Assembly (NCBI RefSeq): GCF_000373105.1
Contig: NZ_KB890418.1
Location: forward strand, 72,206 to 136,205
Reading direction: 5' to 3'
Origin: Neolewinella persica DSM 23188
GTDB taxonomy: Bacteria > Bacteroidota > Bacteroidia > Chitinophagales > Saprospiraceae
Length of the DNA: 64,000 nucleotides
This document shows positions 31,742-40,137 of the stretch, in pieces. The position numbers were made by a program, and so were the translations under genes. A model generated the notes under the pieces. That model was given only the letters and a program-made list of their open reading frames with translations, was not told the origin of the DNA and made no database searches. Positions within the stretch are counted from its first letter, which is position 1, and every line of letters starts with the position of its first letter.

Positions 31742-34240
31742 CTACGCTGCCTGCTCCTTCTTCCGGGCCTCCATAACCGAGTACCCAATATATCCCAGCA
31801 GTCCCAAAATTACCAGCAAACTACAGATCATAGATATTGGCCGACCAACAAAGTAGCTGGTGGGCCGGAACTCCATGCTAATGGTATGCTGCCCCGCAGG
31901 TACACGTAAGCCGCGCAACAGGTAGTTGGTCCGGATGAGGTTAGCGGGCTGTCCGTCAATGGTCGCTTCCCAACCGAGGTCGGGCCCGTACCACATTTCA
32001 GAAAACACCACCAGCTGCTCGGTGGGAGAATTGAAACTATACGAAAGTGCGTTGGGGGTATACTCCGTTAGCTGTACCGCGCCCTGACCGGTTGGCTGCA
32101 AGCCGGCAATCTCATTCGCAAATTCCTGGTGGACAATCGCCGTCGCTTTCAGGTCGGGCACCGAGCCCAGGGCCGCAAACTCTGCGTCGTTGGTGGGCAC
32201 CGTCTGGATGGCATTCGCCAGCCAGGCATGGCCGAAAGCTGCCGGATTCACCTGGGCGCGGGGTGCGCCATCTTGTCCCGGTAATATGAACCACTTAACG
32301 TTGAGCATATTGAAAAGGGCCTGGTCTTCGCGGGCAGGGTAATTGTATTTGTAGGCATTTTCATTGCGCGCCAGGTAGCCGTCAATAACATCATTAATGC
32401 GGCGCATCTTAACCGCCGAATACCCGCCAACACTCTTGTGAAAGTAACTGGTACTGGCGTCCTGGAAGGCGCTGACCGTAGCGTTATACACCCGGAAGTT
32501 CGGGTCTTTGTCTTGCAGGATGGTGTTGTCGGCCGCAGTTGCCTGGTAAGGCGCTGCGGAAGCCGGGACCCGACGCCAGTCTTTGGCTTCCATCCGGGTG
32601 CTGTTGATGCCCGTGAAGTCCACGGCGATCAGCGCTGCGAGGATAAGGCCGCCAATCATCGGACTGATGGTGCGACGGAACATAAGGAAGATCGCGCCGA
32701 AGGTGAGACCAACGAAAAGGAAGCTGCGCCAGGCGCCGTCTGCATACATCGACCGTCTGGTGTCTACCAGGGCATCCAGTACCGCAGCGGTGTTGGGGTT
32801 GTCGGCCGGGAGAATGCTTCCGTCTCCCGCCGCCTTAAAGTCGATGAAGGAAGGGACGATTACCGTAATGATCAGACCAAGCGCGAAACTGGTGATACCA
32901 GAAAACAGTAACTGCTTGCGGGCTTTTTCTTCGTCCGTGTCCAGTGTTTTCAACCAATCGTGAACCCCGACGATGCCCAGAAAGACCATCATGAAGGTAG
33001 AAATGCTGAGCGCAGAACTCGGCGCACGGAAGAGGCTCAGGAAGGGTAGGGTGTCGTACAGGAAATGGTTGATGCCCTCCGCATTCTTGCCCATACTGAG
33101 CAGAAAAATGAAGAATGTGCCGGCACCAAGCCAGATGGCAATGGTGCGTCGTGCGGTAAACAACCCGAACAGGAACAATGCCCAAACTACGGCACCCAGG
33201 TAAGCCGGCCCTTCGGTGAAGGGCAGCGAGCCGTGGTACATGGGGAAACGAAAAACGGACTGCTGGGGGGCACCGAATTTGCGCAGTGCTTTGCCGAGGT
33301 CGGTTTTATTGCTGACTTGCTGGCCGTTTCCGCCACCAGCTGCCAATGGCGAGTAGGTGGCCAACAGATCTTTCAGGCCGTTACTCCACTGCATGGCGTA
33401 GTCCCATTCGAGGCCGTCGTCGGGAACGGCGGCGTTAGGATCACGGATATCTGTTTTGACGACGGTTTCCAGCTTTTGCCCGCCGCGCATGGTCTCTGCA
33501 GTGTACTGTTTGGTTGTCCACAATAAGCTGGCACCGGATCCGATGGCGAGGAATAATCCGAGGATCAATACCCCCATGGCCTTGCCGAAATGGGGTAGTT
33601 CTCCCGCTTTGAAGTCTTTTACCAGCCGGGCCACTCCGTAAAAGAGCAGTGTAAGCCCAAAGTAATAGAGCATTTGAGGGTGGTTGCTGGCAATTGCCAG
33701 CCCCATACCGAAGGCAAAAACCAGTCCGCCGAGCAGGTATTTTTTCTGAAAAGCCAACAGTACACCCGCTGCGACCAAGGGCAGGTAGAATACCGTAAGC
33801 ACCTTAGTCATGTGCCCCGCTTCAAAAAGGACGAAGCCGTTGGTGGCCAGCCCTGCCCCCAGTGCCCCGGCAATACTTAGCCAGGGGCTGACGCCGATCA
33901 GGATCAATAAAAGGTAACAGGCGAGCATACCCGCAAAGAAATAGCCGGCGGGCCGGGCCATGAACCCGTTAAAAAGTTTACCCGATTTTTTAATGAGGTT
34001 TCCCGATGCTGGCGGACTGATCTGGTACGTTGGCATTCCGCCAAAGTTGGTGCCGGTCCACAAAGCTTCTTCTCCTGACTTAGCTTCGTACTGGGTTGTT
34101 TCCCGTACTGAGCCCAGGTAAGCATTAATGTCTCCCTTTGGCAGGCTTTTTCCCTGAAATTGTGGGGCAAAGAGAAAAAATACCGTTGCGAAGAAGACGC
34201 CAACGGCGATCAGGTGCGGGATAAAGCTTTTAAAATTCAT
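31742..34240 (-). CDS. YfhO-like polytopic membrane protein (possible GT-C glycosyltransferase)
   Basis: 832 aa. An N-terminal helix (FIPHLIAVGVFFATVFFLFAP) is followed by the luminal-loop pattern GDINAYLGSVRETTQYEAKSG and GTNFGGMPTYQ, about twelve membrane helices, then a soluble C-terminal domain (NVKWFILPG; EMWYGPDLGWEATIDGQPA; GLRVPAGQHTISMEFRPTSY) and a last helix before a charged end. This is the YfhO/GT-C arrangement used for lipid-linked sugar transfer; in Bacillus YfhO glycosylates lipoteichoic acid. Activity here is inferred only. The start is 9 bp after the gpsA stop, so it is probably in one operon with gpsA. Confidence 0.85.
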   Translation of the reverse strand: MNFKSFIPHLIAVGVFFATVFFLFAPQFQGKSLPKGDINAYLGSVRETTQYEAKSGEEALWTGTNFGGMPTYQISPPASGNLIKKSGKLFNGFMARPAGYFFAGMLACYLLLILIGVSPWLSIAGALGAGLATNGFVLFEAGHMTKVLTVFYLPLVAAGVLLAFQKKYLLGGLVFAFGMGLAIASNHPQMLYYFGLTLLFYGVARLVKDFKAGELPHFGKAMGVLILGLFLAIGSGASLLWTTKQYTAETMRGGQKLETVVKTDIRDPNAAVPDDGLEWDYAMQWSNGLKDLLATYSPLAAGGGNGQQVSNKTDLGKALRKFGAPQQSVFRFPMYHGSLPFTEGPAYLGAVVWALFLFGLFTARRTIAIWLGAGTFFIFLLSMGKNAEGINHFLYDTLPFLSLFRAPSSALSISTFMMVFLGIVGVHDWLKTLDTDEEKARKQLLFSGITSFALGLIITVIVPSFIDFKAAGDGSILPADNPNTAAVLDALVDTRRSMYADGAWRSFLFVGLTFGAIFLMFRRTISPMIGGLILAALIAVDFTGINSTRMEAKDWRRVPASAAPYQATAADNTILQDKDPNFRVYNATVSAFQDASTSYFHKSVGGYSAVKMRRINDVIDGYLARNENAYKYNYPAREDQALFNMLNVKWFILPGQDGAPRAQVNPAAFGHAWLANAIQTVPTNDAEFAALGSVPDLKATAIVHQEFANEIAGLQPTGQGAVQLTEYTPNALSYSFNSPTEQLVVFSEMWYGPDLGWEATIDGQPANLIRTNYLLRGLRVPAGQHTISMEFRPTSYFVGRPISMICSLLVILGLLGYIGYSVMEARKKEQAA

Positions 34241-34249
34241 GTGGGTAGC

Positions 34250-35290
34250 TTATAAAAAGTCGACGTCGACTTCGTAAGGATACGTAATCAGAAAGTCCAT
34301 TGCCTCTGCAATGGGATAGTTCTCAAACACGATGCGGTAGAGCATCTCGGTAATGGGCGCACGCAGGCGCAGGTTCTTCGCCAGGTGGCGGGTGATCATC
34401 AGCGTCCGTACGCCTTCGGCAAGTTCCTGGCTGGTAGCACGTACTTCCTCCAGGTTTTCTCCGGAGCCAAGGCGAAAGCCAAACGTGTAATTCCGGCTTT
34501 TGCTCGAAGTGGCGGTGGCAATAAGGTCCCCGATACCGGCGGTACCAAAGAACGCCGTGTTGTCGCTTCCTAACGCCCGGCCGAAGTGAATCATTTCGTG
34601 GAGGCCCCGCGTAATGAGCATCGCCTGTACATTTTTGCCCAGTCCGTACCCTTTCAGGATGCCGGAGCCAAGGGCCACCACATTTTTAAGTACACCGGCG
34701 AGTTCGGCACCCAGGAGGTCGTGGGTATGAAAAACGTGCAGCTGCGGGGAGCTGAGAACGGCATCCGCCCGTTGAATGACTTCGTCGAATTTACTGGCGA
34801 TGGCGGAGGCCGAAGGTTGCCCGTCAAGCAATTCCCGGGCCAGGTTGGGGCCTGCCAGAGCGCCGACACGCACGACCACGCTTTCCTCCAGGATGACCTC
34901 AGTCATGGTATGCACCTGCCGGCGGTCGATGCCGGTCATCGGGATGTCCTGCTCGTCCACCCCCGTAATGTCGAAACCTTTGGTACCGTGAATCATCACG
35001 TGGCTGGGCTGGAGGTGCTTGGTGACCGAGCGCATCATGTCCCGGAAATTATTGGAAGGGACGATGGGAAGAATCAGCTGACACCGATCGGCAATCTCCT
35101 CAAAATCATTGAGTACCGTTACCCGGTCGTGAAGTTTCACCCCGAAGCGCAAACGGTCTTTTTGGAGCTTCTCGGCCAACTCCTTATTGCGGCTGTAAAC
35201 CAGGACCTCGGTGTTGAGGGCCAAAAGGTTGGCCATAGCCGTGCCGAAGGTGCCGGCACCAATGATCCCAACAGTTTCTGGTTTTGGCAT
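34250..35290 (-). CDS. gpsA: NAD(P)H-dependent glycerol-3-phosphate dehydrogenase
   Basis: 346 aa. Reduces dihydroxyacetone phosphate to sn-glycerol 3-phosphate for phospholipid synthesis in the cytoplasm. Rossmann motif VGIIGAGTFGTAMA near the N-terminus; catalytic region VLKNVVALGSGILKGYGLGKNVQAM with the family Lys; AFFGTAGIGDLIATATSSKSRNYTFG with the conserved GDL-T--S-SRN. The frame extends to 35383, but the added 31 residues are not homologous to the family, so the ATG at 35290 before PKPETVGIIGAG is chosen. First gene of a probable gpsA-yfhO-like operon. Confidence 0.94.
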   Translation of the reverse strand: MPKPETVGIIGAGTFGTAMANLLALNTEVLVYSRNKELAEKLQKDRLRFGVKLHDRVTVLNDFEEIADRCQLILPIVPSNNFRDMMRSVTKHLQPSHVMIHGTKGFDITGVDEQDIPMTGIDRRQVHTMTEVILEESVVVRVGALAGPNLARELLDGQPSASAIASKFDEVIQRADAVLSSPQLHVFHTHDLLGAELAGVLKNVVALGSGILKGYGLGKNVQAMLITRGLHEMIHFGRALGSDNTAFFGTAGIGDLIATATSSKSRNYTFGFRLGSGENLEEVRATSQELAEGVRTLMITRHLAKNLRLRAPITEMLYRIVFENYPIAEAMDFLITYPYEVDVDFL

Positions 35291-35457
35291 AAGGGGAATA
35301 TGGGTTAGAAAGCACAAGGTACGTTTTGCCGCTATAAATCGCAGCGCAATCCTAAGAAACCCACTCTCACGCCACATCCCCATGGGTTAAGGCTATTGAA
35401 AACGCCACACGTTTTTAATCAAAGCTTCCGTCACCTGATAATTTTGTGAGTAGGCCG

Positions 35458-35862
35458 CTATAAATCGTCCTCCTGATCGTCAAAACCGTCCTTAAAACGC
35501 GTGATCGTCCGACGTTCCCGTTTGGTGGGCCGACCTGAGCCCCGCTCCCGGAATTCGGTGCCGGCTTTACCGACGAACCAATCCTTGTACTTGTTGAGTT
35601 CTTCCTGGGGCGTGTGGTCTTCGTAGCAGGTAATGGCAATTGGCGCGCCGACGCGCTTTTCAATCAGGCGAAGTACTTCATATTCCAGGCTGAAACCATT
35701 CTTCTGCACGGTGATGCGATCACCGACGGTAACGGACGTGCTGGGCTTGGTGGTTGCGCCGTTGAGGCGAACCTTTCCCTGACGGACGGTGTCTCCCGAC
35801 AATGTCCTGCTCTTGAAAATGCGAACGGCCCAGAGCCATTTGTCAATACGTACTTTCTCCAT
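35458..35862 (-). CDS. RNA-binding S4 domain protein (Hsp15/HslR-like)
   Basis: 134 aa. S4 domain from residue 1: VRIDKWLWAVRIFKSRTLSG, GKVRLNGATTKPSTSVTVGD, then IAITCYEDHTP and a basic tail GSGRPTKRERRTI. This matches the heat-shock protein Hsp15 family, which binds 50S subunits carrying stalled nascent chains and helps recycle them. A longer frame runs to 36147, but the extra 95 residues are unrelated and include a copy of the dispersed 18-bp motif, so the ATG at 35862 is preferred. 167 bp upstream of gpsA, same strand. Confidence 0.88.
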   Translation of the reverse strand: MEKVRIDKWLWAVRIFKSRTLSGDTVRQGKVRLNGATTKPSTSVTVGDRITVQKNGFSLEYEVLRLIEKRVGAPIAITCYEDHTPQEELNKYKDWFVGKAGTEFRERGSGRPTKRERRTITRFKDGFDDQEDDL

Positions 35863-35960
35863 AGCTTGCTTGTGTGAAAGAAACGGTTTGAGGGTGGGGG
35901 ATTGTTTAGCTTGAGGCATTTCTACTTTGATTTTAGTTTGATCCGGCGTTTTGTCCGGGA

Positions 35961-35978
35961 GGCGCGGACGCTGGTGCA
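35961..35978 (-). repeat. Dispersed 18-bp motif, copy 9
   Basis: TGCACCAGCGTCCGCGCC, one mismatch, minus strand, upstream of the S4 gene. Confidence 0.75.
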
Positions 35979-36174
35979 GAGGAAGTTTGAGAGGCAGGGG
36001 AGGCAGTGACGGATGCTCGTTGACGCTGGCAATGTTTAGCTTGAGATTAGCCGTTCGACGGAGGAGCGAAAATGGGGATGTCCGTCTGATGGGGCATAGC
36101 CATAAGCCAGCACCGTAAGCATTCATTTGCACCCAATCCCCAAACACCTCTACTTTGCTCTAAAGTTTCCTTTT

Positions 36175-36192
36175 TGCACCTGCGGCCGCGCC
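36175..36192 (+). repeat. Dispersed 18-bp motif, copy 10
   Basis: Perfect match TGCACCTGCGGCCGCGCC, identical in the core to copy 8, upstream of pckA. Confidence 0.85.
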
Positions 36193-36266
36193 TTATTGTT
36201 CAGTATACTGGATACTGATTCCTAAAAACTGAATCCTTAATACTGTAATACTACCTAAGCCTTCAC

Positions 36267-36274
36267 TAACTTTG
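36267..36274 (+). promoter_or_regulatory. -7 box (TAACTTTG) for pckA
   Basis: Exact TAnnTTTG; predicted transcript start near 36280, leaving a leader of ~120 nt before the ATG at 36402. Confidence 0.45.
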
Positions 36275-36401
36275 CAGCCTCAAATGCCGCATCCACCACC
36301 TTGGCGGCGCAGTGCACGCATTGTGTGCTGGAATTTAGCCAACCGGCCATCTTTTCAACTACCATTGATCGGTGGCTCTTTTTCTAAAACCAAATCAGTT
36401 C

Positions 36402-37967
36402 ATGCAACATCCTAACCTAAAGGAAAATCTTTCCGTTTCCGCACTTGTGGAAGCCAGTATCAAAACCGGTCAGGGCCGGCTATCTGATGCGGGCGCACTC
36501 ATTATCAATACAGGGAAATTTACCGGCCGCTCTCCCAAGGACCGCTACATCGTAGAAGACGATATCACCCGGGATAAAGTAGATTGGGGAAATATCAATA
36601 TCCCTTTCACCTCTGCCGGCTACGACGCACTGGAAGAGAAAATCCTGAAGTACGCCAAAGGGCTCGACACTGTGTACTACCGCGATGCCCAGGCTTGTGC
36701 CAGCCACAAGTACCGCATCGACGTAAAGGTGTACACCGAACAGCCCTGGCAAAATCTCTTCGCCTACAATATGTTCCTTCGGCCTGATGGTGAAACCCAC
36801 AGCAACCTACAGACCGACGAATGGACGATCTATGCCTTCCCCGGCTGCCTGGCGGATCCCGCTCTGCACGGTACCCGGCAGGAAAATTTCAGCATCATCA
36901 ATTTCACCAAACAGACCATCATCATTGGTGGAACCGCCTACACGGGTGAAATCAAGAAGGGGATTTTCTCTGTACTGAACTTTGTTCTCCCGACGCGACG
37001 CAATGTCCTGAGCATGCACTGCTCCGCCAACGTTGGAACCAAAGGAGACAGCGCCCTGTTCTTCGGTCTTTCCGGTACCGGAAAAACTACCCTCAGCAAC
37101 GACCCCGACCGCCGTTTAATTGGTGACGACGAGCACGGTTGGTCTCAGGCCAACGTGTTTAACCTGGAAGGTGGATGCTACGCAAAGGTCATTGACCTCA
37201 GCGAAACAAAAGAACCTCAGATTTATAAAGCCATCCGGTATGGTGCCCTTCTCGAGAACATTGACTTAAAGGAAGATGGCCATACCCCGGACTATGCCGG
37301 CAGCAGCATTACTCAGAATACCCGCGTGAGTTACCCGATCTACCACATCGATAACATCATGTACAACTCCCGCGGAGACTTGCCGAAGAACATCTTCTTC
37401 CTGACTTGTGATGCCTTTGGCGTCCTGCCTCCCATCAGTAAGCTGACGCCTGAGCAGGCTATGTACCACTTCATCAGTGGCTATACCGCCAAAATTGCCG
37501 GTACGGAGGCTGGGATAACGGAGCCACTCGCTACGTTCTCTGCCTGTTTCGGTGCTCCCTTTATCCCACTGCACCCAACCGTTTATGGCGATATGCTAGG
37601 CAATAAACTCAAAGCTGCGGCGGCGGATGGTAACCCCATAAATGTCTGGTTGATCAACACCGGCTGGACAGGTGGCGCTTACGGTACCGGTTCCCGCATG
37701 GAACTAACCTACACCCGCGCTATGATCAAAGCGGCCCTCACCGGCGCGCTTAATGACGTGGAGTTTCATCAGGAATCGTTTTTCGGACTTTCAATTCCAA
37801 AGACCTGCCCGGACGTCCCCAACGCGATCCTTAACCCCAGAGATACCTGGCGTAACGAAGAGGTTTACGACGAAACTGCCAGGAAACTGGCAGGTCTGTT
37901 CAACAATAACTTCAAGGCTTTCGCCGACGAAGCTGACCCACTGGTCGTTGAGGCTGGACCTCGCTAG
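36402..37967 (+). CDS. pckA: ATP-dependent phosphoenolpyruvate carboxykinase
   Basis: 521 aa, close to the usual ~530-540. Converts oxaloacetate plus ATP to phosphoenolpyruvate and CO2, the entry step of gluconeogenesis, in the cytoplasm. Signatures: TGRSPKDRYIVED, GTAYTGEIKKGIFSVLNF, kinase P-loop FGLSGTGKTTLSNDPDR, metal-binding LIGDDEHGWS, NTGWTGGAYGTGSRM. The frame reaches a GTG at 36372; the ATG at 36402 (QHPNLKENLSVSALVE) agrees better with the family start. Single gene with its own promoter box. Confidence 0.96.
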   Translation: MQHPNLKENLSVSALVEASIKTGQGRLSDAGALIINTGKFTGRSPKDRYIVEDDITRDKVDWGNINIPFTSAGYDALEEKILKYAKGLDTVYYRDAQACASHKYRIDVKVYTEQPWQNLFAYNMFLRPDGETHSNLQTDEWTIYAFPGCLADPALHGTRQENFSIINFTKQTIIIGGTAYTGEIKKGIFSVLNFVLPTRRNVLSMHCSANVGTKGDSALFFGLSGTGKTTLSNDPDRRLIGDDEHGWSQANVFNLEGGCYAKVIDLSETKEPQIYKAIRYGALLENIDLKEDGHTPDYAGSSITQNTRVSYPIYHIDNIMYNSRGDLPKNIFFLTCDAFGVLPPISKLTPEQAMYHFISGYTAKIAGTEAGITEPLATFSACFGAPFIPLHPTVYGDMLGNKLKAAAADGNPINVWLINTGWTGGAYGTGSRMELTYTRAMIKAALTGALNDVEFHQESFFGLSIPKTCPDVPNAILNPRDTWRNEEVYDETARKLAGLFNNNFKAFADEADPLVVEAGPR

Positions 37968-38062
37968 TAGATTGTTCCCCAAATAATCCAGCATTGGCAA
38001 AATTAGCTTCAGGGGTTGTAAGTATTTTATTTACTTACAACCCCCGATTTGATTTTCGAAAG

Positions 38063-38070
38063 TATCTTTG
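38063..38070 (+). promoter_or_regulatory. -7 box (TATCTTTG) for the putative RNA gene
   Basis: Exact TAnnTTTG about 10 bp before hairpin A. No good -33 element. Confidence 0.45.
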
Positions 38071-38477
38071 TACTCCCTTAATTGGAACAAGTTTTCAGAT
38101 GTTAAAACATTATATCTGAACTCTTTAATCCAATTGGCCGTTAGGCTACGTACGTTGGTTAAGTAAGGTCTTTAAACCGCTACAAAAACACCTTCGGACC
38201 CCTCGGTTCCGGAAGCAAAACCAAGTCTTTGTTCCACCTCAGGCGGAACCGCAATCCTTAAAGTAGTTCGGTCTCCGGGCGAAGTCTGAGGGCATGGGTT
38301 TTCCGTTTTTGTAGCTGTATAACAAGGTCTTAAAAAATTTAACTAAAAGAAATAGGTGACTAATTTATGTGTCCTCCGTCAAAAAAGCGTCTCCAACAGG
38401 AAAGCACGCTTTTCATAAATGGAGGACATAACATAGGTTTTTCATGATATGAATATGGGTTTTAGGTGTTTTTCTAG

Positions 38478-38512
38478 GAGGGTCCGGACATTGTCTGGCC
38501 CTCTCTTTTTTT
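38478..38512 (+). terminator. Strong intrinsic terminator
   Basis: GAGGGTCCGGAC (38478-38489) pairs with GTCTGGCCCTC (38493-38503) with a small bulge, followed by a run of seven T (38506-38512). Confidence 0.8.
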
Positions 38513-38725
38513 GGTGTGGGGGAAGGGAACCACTAAGGCACTGAGGCATTAAGTTTTACACTTTGAACTGGTGACCCAGGCAACGCAACGAAAACGAGGG
38601 GCTGCGCTTGATCCTACAGATCTGCGCTGAGCCCTCGCTACGCAAGACACCCCTCCGGGCCTAAGTGGGAATGCTCACTCCCCTCCACCAACTACATACT
38701 ACCCACGAATCCCTACCTTCACCCC

Positions 38726-39988
38726 ATGGCTCCGGCAACCTACCAACTTTCCGATCTAACCAGCTTCATCCGACGCGTTTTCGCGCTGAATCTACCCGAA
38801 CCTGTTTGGGTGGCGGCGGAATTGGCCCAGGTAAACATTTCCCGGGGACATTGTTGGCTGACATTGGTGCAAAAAGAAGCGGAGAGTGACGCCATCAAGG
38901 CCCAGCTGGAGGCCGTGGTTTGGGCTAATAAGCTCCGTGAATTACAGGGGATACATGGTTTAAAAATGACTAAGGGGCTGTTGCAACAGGGCATGTCGGT
39001 CCGTTTGCGGGTAAGTACGTCTTTTCACGAGCGATTTGGTCTGCGGCTGGTTGTTGAAGACATTGACCCGACCCACACCATCGGCGCGTTGGAACGCCGG
39101 CGACAACAAACGCTGGAAAGTTTGGCTGCCGATAATCTGATGAACCGTAATGCGGAGCTGCCCCTGCCCGTCGTGCCGCAACGATTGGCGGTCATCTCCA
39201 GCGATACCGCTGCTGGCCTCGCAGATTTTCGGGAACAGCTGGAGGGGAATCCCTACGGCTACCGTTTTCAACTGCGGCTATTTGGCGCCGCGATGCAGGG
39301 CGCCCAAACCAGCCCTGAAATCATCAGCCGGCTGCGGGAGATCCGCCGAAACTGGCCCGATGCTTTTGACGCCGTTGTTATCGTCCGTGGTGGAGGTGGG
39401 CGAACAGATTTGGCTGCTTTTGATGATGAGGCGCTCTGCAGGGCCGTTGCGGAATTTCCGTTACCGGTACTGTTAGGAATTGGCCATGAAACAGATGAAA
39501 CGGTGCTTGATCGGGTGGCGCACAAAAGCCTGAAAACACCCACTGCTACGGCTGTTTTCCTGGTCGAACGCCTGATGCAGGCCGAGGTCCGCTTGCTGCA
39601 GTTAGGCAGAGGTGTTTTATCGGTTGGCACGCACCAGCTGTCGGCAGCGACACAAGAACTCAACCGGCAGGCCAGTGCTGTCCGCCAGGCCGCCGGGCAG
39701 TCTTTATTGCACGAACACCACCGACTGGACCGCCTGGCGGGGGAGCTGAACCAATTGCCGGGCAGGATACTTTCTACGGCCAACGACCAATTGTCACATT
39801 ATGAACAGTTACTGGCGGCCCTCCGGCCTGAAACAACCCTGGCCAGGGGCTACGCCCTGGTTAGCCAGGAAGGCCGGTTGATTACAAATCCTGATGATTT
39901 GGTCGAGGGTGAGGTAGACGTTCGGCTTAAAGAGGGTAGGGTGAAGTTAAAGATGCAGGGGCGGGGCTTGCCCCCGCCCACGGAATGA
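38726..39988 (+). CDS. xseA: Exodeoxyribonuclease VII large subunit
   Basis: 420 aa. Cytoplasmic nuclease subunit that degrades single-stranded DNA together with the small subunit XseB. N-terminal OB fold (LPEPVWVAAELAQVNISRGHCWLTLVQ) and catalytic domain with VVPQRLAVISSDTAAGLADF, IVRGGGGRTDLAAFDDEALCRAVAEFP, PVLLGIGHETDETVLDRVAH and KTPTATAVFL; then the coiled-coil region and the ending ARGYALVSQEGRLI. All signature segments are present. xseB is not visible next to it, which is unusual compared with many genomes. The ATG at 38726 gives a normal N-terminus. Confidence 0.94.
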   Translation: MAPATYQLSDLTSFIRRVFALNLPEPVWVAAELAQVNISRGHCWLTLVQKEAESDAIKAQLEAVVWANKLRELQGIHGLKMTKGLLQQGMSVRLRVSTSFHERFGLRLVVEDIDPTHTIGALERRRQQTLESLAADNLMNRNAELPLPVVPQRLAVISSDTAAGLADFREQLEGNPYGYRFQLRLFGAAMQGAQTSPEIISRLREIRRNWPDAFDAVVIVRGGGGRTDLAAFDDEALCRAVAEFPLPVLLGIGHETDETVLDRVAHKSLKTPTATAVFLVERLMQAEVRLLQLGRGVLSVGTHQLSAATQELNRQASAVRQAAGQSLLHEHHRLDRLAGELNQLPGRILSTANDQLSHYEQLLAALRPETTLARGYALVSQEGRLITNPDDLVEGEVDVRLKEGRVKLKMQGRGLPPPTE

Positions 39989-40094
39989 TCCCCGTCATCA
40001 GGGGCAGCGCTTGCCCCCCCCGCCCACAGAATGATCCCCGTCATCAGTGGTGGGGCCAGCCCCCGACCCGCACGGTTGGGAGAATTTTGCACCG

Positions 40095-40102
40095 TATATT
40101 TG
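40095..40102 (+). promoter_or_regulatory. -7 box (TATATTTG) for the giant adhesin gene
   Basis: Exact TAnnTTTG with a TTG at 40076-40078, 16 nt upstream, as a weak -33 element. Predicted leader ~30 nt to the ATG at 40138. Confidence 0.5.
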
Positions 40103-40137
40103 CCAAATAATCCCTCATTTTCAGCGTTTATCATCCC

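Larger units (their letters stand above)
35863..36401. other. Gap between S4 and pckA genes
   Basis: Contains two copies of the 18-bp motif (35961-35978 minus; 36175-36192 plus), word repeats of the TACTGATTCCT type (about 36200-36245) and the pckA promoter box with a leader of about 120 nt. No gene seen. Confidence 0.6.
38063..38512 (+). ncRNA. Putative structured non-coding RNA between pckA and xseA
   Basis: A promoter-to-terminator unit without a reading frame. A -7 box is at 38063-38070, giving a start near 38077. Hairpin A: AATTGGA (38080-38086) with TCCAATT (38129-38135), inner TTCAGAT (38094-38100) with ATCTGAA (38114-38120). Long-range helix B: CTACAAAAAC (38180-38189) with GTTTTTGTAG (38305-38314), exact over 10 bp, enclosing smaller hairpins such as GTTCC/GGAAC (38231-38249). 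Hairpin C: GTCCTCC (38371-38377) with GGAGGAC (38421-38427), inner AAAAGCGT (38383-38390) with ACGCTTTT (38406-38413). It ends in an intrinsic terminator. Signatures of RNase P RNA, tmRNA and SRP RNA were looked for and not seen. It could be two adjacent RNAs. Identity unknown. Confidence 0.6.

Noticed and set aside
34912-34930. Further candidate for the 18-bp word (GCACCTGCCGGCGG)
   Set aside because: Only the left part matches; it is inside conserved gpsA coding sequence and is probably chance.
35863-36147. N-terminal extension of the S4 protein by 95 residues
   Set aside because: The extension has no similarity to the Hsp15 family and contains an 18-bp repeat copy; the ATG at 35862 gives a normal family start.
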